A stretch of 61,565 nucleotides of DNA from Micrococcales bacterium (GTDB taxonomy: Bacteria > Actinomycetota > Actinomycetes > Actinomycetales > Microbacteriaceae). The stretch is taken from the NCBI GenBank assembly GCA_947454255.1, contig CANGIU010000007.1:1-61565 (forward strand), given 5' to 3'. Of this stretch, positions 9,230 to 18,780 are shown one piece after another (position 1 is the stretch's first letter; the number at the start of each line of letters is the position of its first letter). Made by a program: the position numbers and the translations under genes. Below the pieces are notes generated by a model, which was not told where the DNA came from, made no database searches, and saw only the letters and a list, made by a program, of their open reading frames with translations.

Positions 9230-10156
9230 CTATTCAGACCTTAGCAAAGCAAGGGATTCCACTAGATCTCTGGGGTAAGAGCTTTCAAAAGAAACATACT
9301 CTCCCTTGGTTGGATGAATAAAACCTAGTTTCATGGCATGAAGCCACTGTCTTTCCATTCCAAGTCGTGATGCTAATTTTGGGTCACAGCCATACAAGGT
9401 ATCCCCTACCAATGGATGCTTGAATGCAGAGAAATGAACTCTGATCTGATGTGTTCGCCCTGTTTCAAGTTCAATTTCTAAAAGAGAAGCAGCGGTGAAG
9501 GCTTCTAGAGTTGTGTAATGGGTAATCGAAGGCTTGCCATCCTGTGCAACTGTAAATTTATATTCGTGCTTGGCGTGACGACCAAGGGGTGCGTCAATGG
9601 TGCCAGACGATGGATCTGGATGACCCTGCACAAGAGCGTGGTAGGTCTTATCCACTACCCGGTCCCGAAATGCCTGCTTCATCTTGCTGTATGCAATCTC
9701 AGTCTTGGTAAGGACCATCAAACCACTTGTGCCAACATCTAAGCGACTGACGATTCCTTGTCGCTCTGCTACCCCACTGGTGGACATTTCGATGCCCATA
9801 GCCAGCAACGCTCCACCAACACTTGGACCATCCCAACCAACAGATGGATGAGCCGCTACACCAGCGGGTTTATCAACTACAACGATGTCCTCGTCTTGGT
9901 AAATAACTTTTAGATCTGGCACTAATTCAGCAATAAGTGCAAGTGCAGGCTTTGCAGCCGGCAAAGTTATTTTTAGCCACGCATCGGCAATTAAGGAGTC
10001 TGACTTTCCTAGCAGCTGGTCACTCTGCAGAACTAAACCAGACTCCAACATATCAGCAACAGAACTTCGACTTAGACCAAGAAGTTTGGCAATACCCGCA
10101 TCAGCTCTTGAACCGGCTATTCCCTCAGGAACTTGAATGAGACGGTCTTCAGTCAC
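9230..10156 (-). CDS. rluD: RluD-type 23S rRNA pseudouridine synthase
   Basis: Converts uridines in ribosomal RNA to pseudouridine. The 308 residues contain an N-terminal S4 RNA-binding domain (about 14-60) and the RluA-family catalytic domain with SRLDVGTSGL near 132-141, where the Asp is the nucleophile. A GRTHQIRVH motif lies near 228. The start is GTG at 10156, overlapping the lspA stop by four bases (GTGA), so translation is probably coupled. The lspA-rluD pair is a common arrangement downstream of wag31. Precise target uridines cannot be read from sequence. Confidence 0.92.
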   Translation of the reverse strand: MTEDRLIQVPEGIAGSRADAGIAKLLGLSRSSVADMLESGLVLQSDQLLGKSDSLIADAWLKITLPAAKPALALIAELVPDLKVIYQDEDIVVVDKPAGVAAHPSVGWDGPSVGGALLAMGIEMSTSGVAERQGIVSRLDVGTSGLMVLTKTEIAYSKMKQAFRDRVVDKTYHALVQGHPDPSSGTIDAPLGRHAKHEYKFTVAQDGKPSITHYTTLEAFTAASLLEIELETGRTHQIRVHFSAFKHPLVGDTLYGCDPKLASRLGMERQWLHAMKLGFIHPTKGEYVSFESSYPRDLVESLALLRSE

Positions 10157-10656
10157 TTACTACCACCGAGTTTTTCACCACGGATAATTCTGATGGCAAT
10201 GATTGCAGCTGAAATGGTTATCGCCGAATCCGCGATGTTGAAGATCGGAAAATTGAAAGGTATCTGGATGAAATCAACTACATGCCCACTTGGAAATCCG
10301 GGGTTGCGGAATAATCGATCAATCAGATTACCGACCACCCCTCCTAAAGCGAGACCAATAAGTATTAGCCATCCCCTGGTCCTAAACTTTGGACCGAACC
10401 AGAGCAGTGCGAGAGTGGCCATGGACGAAAGAACAGTAAATACCCAAGTAGCTGACCCTCCCAGAGAAAACGCCGCACTGTCATTAAAAACTAAGTTGAA
10501 TCGAATGATGTCAAAGAGAAAAGACACCGATTCGAAAGGGTGCAGATTTGCCACAGCCAAAAACTTTGTTAATTGGTCAATTAAGACAACAAATACAGCA
10601 ACCCCTAGGAAGAGTAATGTCTTGCCTAACTGGGTTTTATTTGGGTTAGTACTCAC
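10153..10656 (-). CDS. lspA: Lipoprotein signal peptidase (signal peptidase II)
   Basis: Membrane aspartic protease that removes signal peptides from prolipoproteins after lipid attachment. The 167 residues hold four predicted membrane segments and the two catalytic Asp motifs: GNLIDR near 109-114 and FNIADS near 138-143. The start is GTG at 10656, five bases after the wag31 stop; no strong ribosome-binding site is visible, so coupling to wag31 is likely. Confidence 0.95.
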   Translation of the reverse strand: MSTNPNKTQLGKTLLFLGVAVFVVLIDQLTKFLAVANLHPFESVSFLFDIIRFNLVFNDSAAFSLGGSATWVFTVLSSMATLALLWFGPKFRTRGWLILIGLALGGVVGNLIDRLFRNPGFPSGHVVDFIQIPFNFPIFNIADSAITISAAIIAIRIIRGEKLGGSK

Positions 10657-10661
10657 CTAAA

Positions 10662-11309
10662 TCAGATTTGGTAAGTGTTGGTGATAGCAGTTGGCCCTGT
10701 TGATGGCTTCTGAGAGTTGCCAGCAGCACCTTCAAGATCACTTAACTGAGATTCGATGTATGCTTTGAGCTTTGCTCTGTAGTCCTTCTCAAAGTTACGC
10801 AAAGTTTGAACATCGTTTTCAGCAAGAGCTTTCTCTTGCTCCAGACGGTTAAGGTCTGCCTTGTGTTGAGCTTCAGCCTCTCTTACGATTCTTGATGCGG
10901 TGGCATGACCTTCAGCAATCAATGCATCGCGCTTCTCAAGCCCTTCACGAACGTGCTCCTCGTGCAATTTTCTCGCCAACTGAAGCAAGTTATTGGTGTT
11001 ATTTGATTCGAAGCCGGACATATCAGGTGCAGCCTGTGGGAAGTCAGAGTTAGGTGTTGTACTCGCTGGAATAGAAGCTTCAGCACTGTTTACTTGAGCG
11101 ACCAGTGAAGCGCCACTTCGTTGCAACTCTGCGATTCTTCCGTCTGCAGCCAATAGGCGTTGACGAAGATCTTCGTTCTCCTGGGTAACGCGACGCATCT
11201 CTAGAACAATTTCGTCTAGAAAATCATCAACTTCGTCCTGGTCGTAACCTTCACGGAACTTGGTTGGTTGAAAACGCTTGTTTACAACATCTTCTGGAGT
11301 CAATGGCAT
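10662..11309 (-). CDS. wag31: DivIVA/Wag31 polar growth and septum-site protein
   Basis: Coiled-coil protein that marks poles and septa and recruits the wall-elongation machinery in Actinobacteria. The N-terminal lipid-binding DivIVA domain is clear (LTPEDVVNKRFQPTKFREGY, then DQDEVDDFLDEI). A linker rich in Ser/Asn/Pro follows (about 75-110), then a long coiled coil (about 115-195). The 215 residues are in family range. ATG at 11309 has GAAGGAG upstream. Its position behind sepF and yggT is the standard actinobacterial arrangement. Confidence 0.95.
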   Translation of the reverse strand: MPLTPEDVVNKRFQPTKFREGYDQDEVDDFLDEIVLEMRRVTQENEDLRQRLLAADGRIAELQRSGASLVAQVNSAEASIPASTTPNSDFPQAAPDMSGFESNNTNNLLQLARKLHEEHVREGLEKRDALIAEGHATASRIVREAEAQHKADLNRLEQEKALAENDVQTLRNFEKDYRAKLKAYIESQLSDLEGAAGNSQKPSTGPTAITNTYQI

Positions 11310-11375
11310 CGCCTTCTCCTTCTTTTACGGGTTTGATTCAGTAGTCAACTCTCAAGATTACCCTAACTAGGCCCG

Positions 11376-11663
11376 CTAGAGCAGTGTTCTTAACAGCTGT
11401 TCTAAGCCAATCAGGATCAAAAGGAGCACCAGAAGAGATAAATCTATGTATCCTGACCCAATTCTTACTGGTTTTATCAGCCTAGACAGTGGCTTTATCG
11501 CCCAGTCGGTGAAAGTGTATGAAAGTTCAGCTAGGACTAGAAAAATGCCCTTTGGTCTAAACCGTGGGTTCATACCCCTAATGAGATCCAGAACTATTCG
11601 AATCCAAAGAACAATTCTAAATATTTCAATCAGCCAAAAGCCAATTTGAACAAATAGTCGCAT
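11376..11663 (-). CDS. YggT family membrane protein
   Basis: A 95-residue membrane protein with two hydrophobic stretches (about 5-28 and 72-94) separated by a basic loop (PRFRPKG, KPLSRLIKP). The YggT family regularly sits between sepF and divIVA and is thought to act with the division or wall machinery, but its biochemical role is unproven. It follows sepF after ten bases, with no strong ribosome-binding site, so expression is probably coupled. Confidence 0.88.
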   Translation of the reverse strand: MRLFVQIGFWLIEIFRIVLWIRIVLDLIRGMNPRFRPKGIFLVLAELSYTFTDWAIKPLSRLIKPVRIGSGYIDLSLLVLLLILIGLEQLLRTLL

Positions 11664-11673
11664 TTGCAGCTAA

Positions 11674-12096
11674 CTACGGTCTGATGATCAGTTTGTCGCT
11701 TTCAGCTTCAAGAACATCATCCGAATCGCCATCAACATCAACGCCGTAAGGCGCAAGTAAATAAACCTGCTCTGCAACGCGCTTTGATGTGCCAAGCAAC
11801 CCAGCCTTTAGGCCTGCCATGAAATCCACAAGTCTGCGGGTGTCGGTATCAGTTAGGTTTTGAACGTTTACAACAACTGGGATTCCGTCACGAAGGACCT
11901 CAGCAATAAGGCCGGCATCTGCAAATGAAGACGGAGTGACGGTTTCGATGCTTGAGACATCGTTACCACGACGCTGAGGTCTAGGAGCTCTTGCCTGACG
12001 TTCATTGGATGCTGCAGCTCTAGGCGCAGCTGGTTGAGTTTTTGTTGAACCACTGACATTGATTAACTCTTTAAACCAATTGGTAACCGCGGACAT
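11674..12096 (-). CDS. sepF: Cell division protein SepF
   Basis: Membrane anchor and bundler of FtsZ filaments; essential in many Actinobacteria, which lack FtsA. The N-terminus (MSAVTNWFKELI) can form the amphipathic membrane-binding helix. A Pro/Ala/Arg linker (about 18-45) leads into the conserved SepF core (about 52-140), including GIPVVVNVQNL and DTRRLVDFMAGL. ATG at 12096 has AGAAGGAG five bases upstream. It lies two genes downstream of ftsZ, as in relatives. Confidence 0.95.
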   Translation of the reverse strand: MSAVTNWFKELINVSGSTKTQPAAPRAAASNERQARAPRPQRRGNDVSSIETVTPSSFADAGLIAEVLRDGIPVVVNVQNLTDTDTRRLVDFMAGLKAGLLGTSKRVAEQVYLLAPYGVDVDGDSDDVLEAESDKLIIRP

Positions 12097-12144
12097 AGTT
12101 TCTCCTTCTAATGAAACCCCGATATTGCTAGATTAAGGCGAGAA

Positions 12145-12834
12145 TCAGCGGTTTCCAGTAATTGCGGTACCTATTCGCAAGTGTGTCGCACCAAAGCCAA
12201 TGGCTTCCTCGAAGTCTCCCGACATGCCTGCTGAGATAAATTTAGCCTCTGGTGCTATCTCCATAAGCACCTGGCTGGCTTTGGCTATTCTCTCGAAGTC
12301 CACCTCCGGCTCAACTCCTAACCCGACTACCCCCATGACTCCAAGTAACTGAATCTGTGGGTTAGCAAGGACGAGTTCTGCAAACTCTTTGAGAGACGAT
12401 GGATCAAGACCACCACGGTTAGGGTCTGCTGTCAGGTTTAGCTCAATAAAGGCCTGTAATCGCGACTCAGAGTCTTTAGCAAGTTGCTTGTTCAATTCTG
12501 TAAGCAGCGATGTCCTATCGAGCGAATGGAGCACAGCTGTGTATTCCAGCATGGATTTAACTTTGTTGGACTGCAGTTGGCCAACGAAATGCCAAATAGC
12601 TCTACCTGGATTTTGTTCACTGACAAGACGAGCCTTTGCAGATGCCTCCTGATCTCGGTTTTCACCAAAGTTACTTTCCCCTAATTCGAGCAAAGCAAGA
12701 GGCAACTCTGCAGAATGATTTTTGGTAACTACCACCAACTCAATGTCAGCAATACCTCTGTGAGCTTTTGTAGCAGCAGAACTGATTCGATCTTTGACTG
12801 CCTCCAAGCGTTGAGCCAGAGTGAGCTCAGTCAT
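12145..12834 (-). CDS. YggS/PROSC family pyridoxal-phosphate homeostasis protein
   Basis: A 229-residue single-domain alanine-racemase-fold protein that carries PLP and buffers vitamin B6 and amino-acid pools. The PLP-binding Lys is probably K38 in VVVTKNHS. The family segments FGENRDQE (near 76) and WHFVGQLQSNK (near 101) are present, as is the phosphate-binding end SAGMSGDFEEAI (near 202). It starts at ATG 12834, immediately next to the ftsZ stop, which fits translational coupling in the ftsZ-yggS-sepF order. Confidence 0.93.
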   Translation of the reverse strand: MTELTLAQRLEAVKDRISSAATKAHRGIADIELVVVTKNHSAELPLALLELGESNFGENRDQEASAKARLVSEQNPGRAIWHFVGQLQSNKVKSMLEYTAVLHSLDRTSLLTELNKQLAKDSESRLQAFIELNLTADPNRGGLDPSSLKEFAELVLANPQIQLLGVMGVVGLGVEPEVDFERIAKASQVLMEIAPEAKFISAGMSGDFEEAIGFGATHLRIGTAITGNR

Positions 12835-14046
12835 TTACTGTTGAAGAAAGTCAGGAATGTCTAAACCATCATCAAAACGATTAGTTTGCTTAGGGGCAAC
12901 ATAAGCGCTAGGAGTTGGCTCTTCTTCTTCGTAACTCGAAACCTCTGGAACTGCAGAAATTGCATCGGTGTTTCCTGCAAACCAGCTTGGTGCAGCGACT
13001 AACTCTTCTTCAACTTCTTCAACAGTTTCAACAATTGCGATTGGTCCTGAACTCGGTGCAGTGAAACCGGTGTTTCTCAGACTTGGTCGAGGTGTTACTT
13101 CATCAAAGCCCGCACCGATTACTGTTACCCGCATCTCGTCACCAAGAGCATTGTCGATAGATGTTCCGAAGATGATATTTGCACTTGGATGAACAACTTC
13201 CTGAATCAAACGTGCAGCTTCATTGACCTCAGCGAGCTTCATGTTAGATGCAGCAGCAAACTGAATTAGTACGCCTCTTGCATTGTCGATGCTGGATTCA
13301 AGCAGTGGGTGGTTGATTGCCTGTTCAGCTGCGCGAATCGCACGATCTTCACCTTTGGCAACACCGATACCCATAAGCGCAGTTCCCGCACCTTGCATAA
13401 CTGACTTAACGTCAGCGAAGTCAAGGTTAATAAAGCCAGGCTCGGTAATTAGGTCTGAGATGCCTTGGACTCCGGCACGAAGAACATCATCAGCCATGCT
13501 GAAGGCATCCTGGAATGAGAGCTCTTCGTCTTTTAGTTCAATAAGTTTTTGGTTAGGAACGATGATTAAAGTGTCAACTTCTGCGCGTAAAAGGTCAATA
13601 CCTGCTTGTGCATTTTCTGCTCTGCGACGTCCTTCAAAATCAAATGGTCGGCTGACAACTCCAACTGTTAGCGCACCTGATTGTTTAGCAATTCTTGCTA
13701 CCACCGGCGCTGCTCCAGTTCCAGTTCCACCACCTTCACCAGCTGAAACAAACACCATGTCTGCTCCACGCAAAACCTCAGCGATTTCATCCACGTGATC
13801 TTCAGCTGCTCGCCTACCAACTTCAGGATCTGCACCAGCACCAAGGCTCTTAGTACTTGCTCCACCGATTTCAAGCTTTACGTGTGCTTCGGACTTTAGT
13901 AAGTCCTGACCATCGGTGTTGATTGCAATGAATTCAACTCCGCGAAGCCCCTTCTCGATCATCTGGTTCACGGCATTACCGCCGGCACCACCAACTCCGA
14001 CGACCTTAATAACTGCTAAAAAGTTATTGAGCATTGGGTCTGACAT
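12835..14046 (-). CDS. ftsZ: Cell division protein FtsZ
   Basis: Tubulin-like GTPase forming the Z-ring. The 403 residues include the GTP-binding signature GGGTGTG at 105-111 and the synergy-loop region FADVKSVM near 212. An acidic, variable linker (about 320-390) ends in the conserved terminal peptide DDGLDIPDFLQQ, the docking site for SepF and other partners. ATG at 14046 has GGAGGAA five bases upstream. A 143-base leader separates it from ftsQ and holds a conspicuous inverted repeat, so ftsZ probably has its own promoter in addition to readthrough from the dcw cluster. Confidence 0.98.
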   Translation of the reverse strand: MSDPMLNNFLAVIKVVGVGGAGGNAVNQMIEKGLRGVEFIAINTDGQDLLKSEAHVKLEIGGASTKSLGAGADPEVGRRAAEDHVDEIAEVLRGADMVFVSAGEGGGTGTGAAPVVARIAKQSGALTVGVVSRPFDFEGRRRAENAQAGIDLLRAEVDTLIIVPNQKLIELKDEELSFQDAFSMADDVLRAGVQGISDLITEPGFINLDFADVKSVMQGAGTALMGIGVAKGEDRAIRAAEQAINHPLLESSIDNARGVLIQFAAASNMKLAEVNEAARLIQEVVHPSANIIFGTSIDNALGDEMRVTVIGAGFDEVTPRPSLRNTGFTAPSSGPIAIVETVEEVEEELVAAPSWFAGNTDAISAVPEVSSYEEEEPTPSAYVAPKQTNRFDDGLDIPDFLQQ

Positions 14047-14076
14047 ATTCTTCCTCCGAATTACCTAGATTTGCTA

Positions 14077-14101
14077 AACCCTAAACCTCTTGTTGAAGGT
14101 T
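14077..14101. promoter_or_regulatory. 25-bp inverted repeat ahead of ftsZ (candidate operator)
   Basis: Two ten-base arms, AACCCTAAAC and GTTGAAGGTT, face each other across five bases (CTCTT). Eight of ten arm positions are complementary. The element ends about 31 bases upstream of the ftsZ ATG, in the only sizeable gap inside the 3' half of the dcw cluster. MerR-family proteins bind such repeats, and an FtsR-like MerR gene, whose relatives control ftsZ in Corynebacterium, lies at 44319-45002. The link between them is inference. Confidence 0.5.
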
Positions 14102-14189
14102 AAAGAATCTAAACAAATGCACTAGCGCCAAGAAACTAAACGCTAAGAGACTGTTTTTCCCGTAAATCCGCAGGTGTGTCTAAAAGAAG

Positions 14190-15035
14190 TTATTTGATCA
14201 CACTAGGGGTCAGCGGAGAAGAGACATCAAAAGTTGCACGTATCTTTGTCGAAGTCTTCAAGAGCAAAGTCTTCAGTACCTTAGATTTCAGTATTGAGTT
14301 CTCTGAATCTCCCCAAATAATGTTTTGAGCTGAAGCTCCCCTTAGCCGCAGAGTTACGTTATCCCTTGTCTTGGCCTGAATATAGGCAACTCGATCTAGC
14401 AATTGAAGAGGGAGAGCAAGAATCACGTCTATTGCTTGTTTATAAGTCGTTGAGTTCCGTGGATTTCCAGTAACAATGACGGTAGGCAATTTCTCATTGC
14501 CTTTGGCCATCCCTAATTTAACTCCTGCGGGGTCATAAAGATACTGCGTTCCATTCTGAACAACTATCGCGATTGGGGTTCGCTCGGTCACTCGAATTTC
14601 CAGGACATGTGGTGGCCGACTGACTAGAGCAATGCTCTCAATAATCGGGAACCCTTTTAGGTCTGCAGCCACTGAAGATTCATTGATTGTTGTTAGAGGA
14701 GTTCCAACATATTTCTTCAAGATGTGCTGAATTTGCTTCTCGGAGACTCTGGACTCTCCAGAAACAATGATCTTGTCAATTGCTAAAAGCGGTGTGAAGG
14801 TAGTAGCCAAAACCAGAATTACAAGCACTGAGATAGCAACCATGAGACTTCTCAAGAAATACTTACGAGTTGGATTTTCCTTGGTAAACCTACGAGCTTC
14901 TTTTCTTCCAACCCGATCTTGAGAAGAGCGCTTTAATCTTGTGCTGATTGGGGAAGGAATTTGCTTCACCCGTTTAGGTTTAGCTCCCTTGGCTTTATTG
15001 GCAGGTAACGAATATCGATTCTTGGGTGGACGCAT
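14190..15035 (-). CDS. ftsQ: Cell division protein FtsQ
   Basis: Bitopic division protein of the FtsQ-FtsL-FtsB complex. The 281 residues have a long, very basic cytoplasmic N-terminus (1-60), one membrane span (about 62-83), then a POTRA domain (about 85-155: IDKIIVSGESRVSE) and the FtsQ beta domain. ATG at 15035 is one base after the murC stop. No ddl gene lies between murC and ftsQ. Confidence 0.92.
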   Translation of the reverse strand: MRPPKNRYSLPANKAKGAKPKRVKQIPSPISTRLKRSSQDRVGRKEARRFTKENPTRKYFLRSLMVAISVLVILVLATTFTPLLAIDKIIVSGESRVSEKQIQHILKKYVGTPLTTINESSVAADLKGFPIIESIALVSRPPHVLEIRVTERTPIAIVVQNGTQYLYDPAGVKLGMAKGNEKLPTVIVTGNPRNSTTYKQAIDVILALPLQLLDRVAYIQAKTRDNVTLRLRGASAQNIIWGDSENSILKSKVLKTLLLKTSTKIRATFDVSSPLTPSVIK

Positions 15036-15036
15036 C

Positions 15037-16428
15037 TTATTTCTCTAAAGCCTGAAGTATTCCAGGGACCTGTCTATAGACATCTCCACAACCCATAGTG
15101 ATGATGAAATCTCCGGGTCTAGCAATCCTTGCTGCAGTTGCCGGCACATCATCCCAATTTGGAACATAGTGCATACGGTTTTGGTCTAGGAAGGCATCTG
15201 CGATTAGAGCACCAGTAACTCCTGGTTCAGGATCTTCTCTTGCTGCATAAATATCAAGCACAACAACCTCGTCGCTTGCTGCTAACGCTTCTGCAAACTC
15301 TTTGGCAAACAATCTTGTTCGACTGTATAGATGAGGCTGAAAAACCGTAATTAGGCGGCCATCGCCAACTACTGCCCTTGCGCCTTTGAGAGCTGCACTA
15401 ACCTCAGTTGGGTGGTGAGCGAAGTCGTCATAAACTTTTACACCCCGATACTCACCATGTAACTCAAACCTTCGCTCTGTACCAGAGAATGTAGCAATTG
15501 CATCAAGCGAAGCCTTTGGGTCAAAACCTAAACCAACCAGCACAGCAAAAGCGCCTGCAGCGTTAATTGCGTTGTGCTCCCCTGCGATGTTTAGTACTGC
15601 ATTATAGTCAGCATCTTCAAAACTGATACTAAAACTAACCTGAGGCCCGGTTGCATCAACTGAATGCAATCTCACCTCCGCTTCAGAAGCAAAGCCAAAT
15701 CGAATTATCTTCTTGCTTGCTATCAGCTTTTTAACACGAACAGCACCTGCGTCATCCGAGCTAATTACAACAAAATCAGATGCCCCATTTGCAAACCTTG
15801 CAAATTCAGCTTCAAAGTTCTCTAGTGACCCGTAGTGATCTAGGTGATCAGGGTCGACGTTTGTAATCAATGCAATTGCAGTCTTGTAATGAAGGAAAGA
15901 GCCATCTGATTCATCTGCCTCGATAACAAACAACTCAGAACTTCCACCCTCGGCCGACTTACCGTAGGCAGCTATGACTCCACCGTTTACGAAACTTGGA
16001 TCCTCACCCAAAGCTCGAAGACCAGTAACAACCATTCCTGTGCTGGTTGTCTTACCGTGCGCACCAGCAACAGAAATTAGCTTCTTACCCTCTGTCAAAT
16101 ACTTCAAAGCCTGAGATCTATGAAGGATTGGCAGTTTCTTCTCCTGAGCCAGGACATACTCTGGGTTAGTTGGCCAAAGCGCTGAGGTGACTACAACTGT
16201 GTCGCAATCTCCCAAGTTATTGGCATCATGACCGATGTTGATTACAGCGCCAAGTTTCCTAAGTTCTGCAATGTTGCCAGATTCACGAACATCGCTGCCG
16301 GTGACATTATGTCCGGCTTTGATCAGCATCCTGGCGATACCACTCATCCCTGAACCGCCGATGCCGATGAAGTGCACCTTGCCTAGATGCTCTGGCACCT
16401 GCTGCGAGTAATCGGGTTTGATGGTCAT
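15037..16428 (-). CDS. murC: UDP-N-acetylmuramate--L-alanine ligase
   Basis: First Mur ligase; adds the first amino acid to UDP-MurNAc in the cytoplasm. The 463 residues show the N-terminal Rossmann motif GIGGSGMSG (22-30), the ATP loop GAHGKTTS near 119, and [10 protein letters not shown] near 199. The C-terminal domain begins [10 protein letters not shown]. Relatives in Microbacteriaceae often place glycine rather than L-alanine first in the stem peptide; specificity cannot be judged from sequence alone. It lies between murG and ftsQ. Confidence 0.96.
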   Translation of the reverse strand: MTIKPDYSQQVPEHLGKVHFIGIGGSGMSGIARMLIKAGHNVTGSDVRESGNIAELRKLGAVINIGHDANNLGDCDTVVVTSALWPTNPEYVLAQEKKLPILHRSQALKYLTEGKKLISVAGAHGKTTSTGMVVTGLRALGEDPSFVNGGVIAAYGKSAEGGSSELFVIEADESDGSFLHYKTAIALITNVDPDHLDHYGSLENFEAEFARFANGASDFVVISSDDAGAVRVKKLIASKKIIRFGFASEAEVRLHSVDATGPQVSFSISFEDADYNAVLNIAGEHNAINAAGAFAVLVGLGFDPKASLDAIATFSGTERRFELHGEYRGVKVYDDFAHHPTEVSAALKGARAVVGDGRLITVFQPHLYSRTRLFAKEFAEALAASDEVVVLDIYAAREDPEPGVTGALIADAFLDQNRMHYVPNWDDVPATAARIARPGDFIITMGCGDVYRQVPGILQALEK

Positions 16429-16477
16429 AAATTCCTAAGGTTTAGCTTTAAGACTAGGTTGGTCAATCAGATCGACA

Positions 16478-17548
16478 TCAAAACAACACGCCATTTACAA
16501 GTTTCAATAAATCCTGAGACCCTGTGACAATCCCAACTGATCTTGATTTTTCTTGCATTTCAAGAATCACTTTCTTATTACTAAGAAGCGGAATAAGCGT
16601 GCTCGAGACAAACTCTGGAGTGAAGTCTTCGTCTAAAACTATTCTTGCCCCACCAACAGCGACGACGGCTTCAGCATTAAGTCTTTGCTCCCCATTGCCA
16701 ACCGGGTAAGGAACAAAGATTGCAGGAAGCCCAACAGCTGAGAATTCGGAAACTGTTGCAGCTCCAGATCTAGCAACCGCAAAATCTGCTGCCGCAATAG
16801 CTAATTCCATCCTTGAACAATATGAAATGCGTCGGTAGCCCCCAACACTTTCATCTGCCAAGCCTGCACGATCACCAACAATGTGAATCACCTGAACACC
16901 GGCAGCTTCAAGTATTGTTCTGGATTCTTCAATCGTTTCATTTATTTTCTTGGCACCAAGCGACCCCCCGGTAACGAGCAAAGTGGTGAGTTTTGGATCC
17001 AAGCCAAAGAATTGGTTAGCTTCAAAACGGTGATCGGTTTTTGTAAGCTCAACTATTTCTTCACGTAGGGGCAAGCCAGTTAGCTTTGCGTTTGGAAGCT
17101 TGGTGTTGGAGAAAGTAATTGCGACAGCGCTAGCATTCCTTGCACCAACTTTGTTTGCGTAACCCGGTAAAGCGTTTGCCTCGTGAACAACATAAGGAAT
17201 CCTAAGTGCCTTTGCAGCTCTATATGCAGGAGCACTTGCATATCCACCAAAGCCAACAACAACATCGATTTTGTAATCCACGATGTATTGCTTCACGACT
17301 CTAATCGCCTTTGCGAATCTAAATGGAAAGGAAAATGCGTAGGCGTTCAGTTTTCTTGGCATTGGTAACCGATCAACGGTTAGCAGCTTGATCCCTCTTT
17401 CAGGAACTAGCCGTGACTCCAAGCCTTCAATAGTGCCAAGTGCCCAAACCTGTTGCTCCCCGGCTTGGTCTTTGATTGCATCGGCGAGGGCTAAAAGTGG
17501 GTTAACGTGCCCAGCAGTTCCACCACCAGCTAATAGGTAACGTGTCAT
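16478..17548 (-). CDS. murG: UDP-GlcNAc:undecaprenyl-PP-MurNAc-pentapeptide GlcNAc transferase
   Basis: Membrane-associated glycosyltransferase making lipid II from lipid I. The 356 residues show GGGTAGHVNP at 8-17 and the second glycine-rich loop VTGGSLGAKKINE near 195. A donor-binding stretch SRSGAATVSE lies near 261. ATG at 17548 overlaps the ftsW stop by four bases (ATGA), indicating translational coupling. Confidence 0.96.
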   Translation of the reverse strand: MTRYLLAGGGTAGHVNPLLALADAIKDQAGEQQVWALGTIEGLESRLVPERGIKLLTVDRLPMPRKLNAYAFSFPFRFAKAIRVVKQYIVDYKIDVVVGFGGYASAPAYRAAKALRIPYVVHEANALPGYANKVGARNASAVAITFSNTKLPNAKLTGLPLREEIVELTKTDHRFEANQFFGLDPKLTTLLVTGGSLGAKKINETIEESRTILEAAGVQVIHIVGDRAGLADESVGGYRRISYCSRMELAIAAADFAVARSGAATVSEFSAVGLPAIFVPYPVGNGEQRLNAEAVVAVGGARIVLDEDFTPEFVSSTLIPLLSNKKVILEMQEKSRSVGIVTGSQDLLKLVNGVLF

Positions 17549-18780
17549 CTTTTTCTTGCACTACTCGCTATAGGTGCTTGCACTCTTTCAAAGGCTAAAA
17601 CAATTCCCAACGCCATTAAGACAGCCACGATGGATGAACCACCCTTTGATATCAATGGAAGTGGAACTCCAAGCACTGGTAGTAGGTGCAGCACTACAGC
17701 AATGTTGATAAGCGCTTGCAAAAGCACCCAGAGCATAACGCCCGTTGCAGCAAGTGAGGCAAAAGCATAGTTATTGTTCTGAGCAATGTTCCTGATGTAT
17801 TTCCCTAACAACAAGAAGCAGAATAGAACTAGTAACCCGCCGAGCATTCCCCATTCTTCAGCAATGTTGGCAAAGATGAAGTCATTTTCAACTTCAGGAA
17901 TCCAACCCCAGTTCAAAGTCGAGTTACCTGGTCCAACTCCAAACAAACCTCCGTTAGCTAATGCCCAGATGCCATGCTTTACCTGCCAGTCAGCGCCATC
18001 AACAGTAGATTGCCCTTGTTGGAAGAAAGCGATGATACGCGCAACTCTTGAGGGACTCGAGAGCGCCCCAACCAAAACTCCACCAAGGGTCAGCAATAAG
18101 AATTTGTTGAAATGCTGAGAAGGCATACCTGCCAGATATGTCATTCCTAAGACAATTACCAAGAAAACTAACGCAGTTCCCATATCTTTCGAAGTTAGAT
18201 AAACCAGTCCGGCGGCACCAAAACCAGCAACCATTACTTGCTTTGCTCCGGTGTGAAAATCCCAAAGTTCATCCTTATAGTGACCAAGCAAGTGAGCTAA
18301 GTAAAGGACCAGACCGATTTTTAGAAACTCAGAAGGTTGGAGAGTTTGTCCCAAAATTCTGATCCAGTTAGTGTTACCTCCGACCGAAACACCGACTCCT
18401 GGCACTAGGACTAGTAGTTGACCAAATATTCCTAAGTAAAAAGCCAGCTTTGAGATTGACTCAAGCCACTCAACTGATCGTGTTGAAAGTAAAACCATTG
18501 CAACCAACCCAATAAGGGCGAAGGTAAGTTGGCTACCAACTCCACTGAAAGGATTGCCACTCTGTTTGATGTCGACAACGTTTGATGAAGACAAAACGGT
18601 GATCAGACCAAAACCAACTAGAAGCAAAACAAGCATCACCAGACGATAGAACTGCTTACTCTGGTGCAAAAAGTATCGATCAAACCAAAAAATTGAAGAC
18701 TTGACTGGACTTCTCAGGAAACTTCCCAATCCAGAGAGATTGATTTTTGGTTGTTTGGATGAATTAGATCGACTAGCCAT
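17545..18780 (-). CDS. ftsW: SEDS-family septal peptidoglycan polymerase FtsW
   Basis: Multi-span membrane protein that polymerises lipid II at the septum with FtsI. The 411 residues contain about ten hydrophobic helices after a Ser/Lys-rich cytoplasmic tail. SEDS landmarks include QPSEFLK near 146 and KDMGTALV near 200, whose Asp is the catalytic residue expected for the family. Later blocks are ENDFIFANIAEEWG and PLISKGGSS. ATG at 18780 overlaps the end of murD by eight bases. Confidence 0.95.
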   Translation of the reverse strand: MASRSNSSKQPKINLSGLGSFLRSPVKSSIFWFDRYFLHQSKQFYRLVMLVLLLVGFGLITVLSSSNVVDIKQSGNPFSGVGSQLTFALIGLVAMVLLSTRSVEWLESISKLAFYLGIFGQLLVLVPGVGVSVGGNTNWIRILGQTLQPSEFLKIGLVLYLAHLLGHYKDELWDFHTGAKQVMVAGFGAAGLVYLTSKDMGTALVFLVIVLGMTYLAGMPSQHFNKFLLLTLGGVLVGALSSPSRVARIIAFFQQGQSTVDGADWQVKHGIWALANGGLFGVGPGNSTLNWGWIPEVENDFIFANIAEEWGMLGGLLVLFCFLLLGKYIRNIAQNNNYAFASLAATGVMLWVLLQALINIAVVLHLLPVLGVPLPLISKGGSSIVAVLMALGIVLAFERVQAPIASSARKR

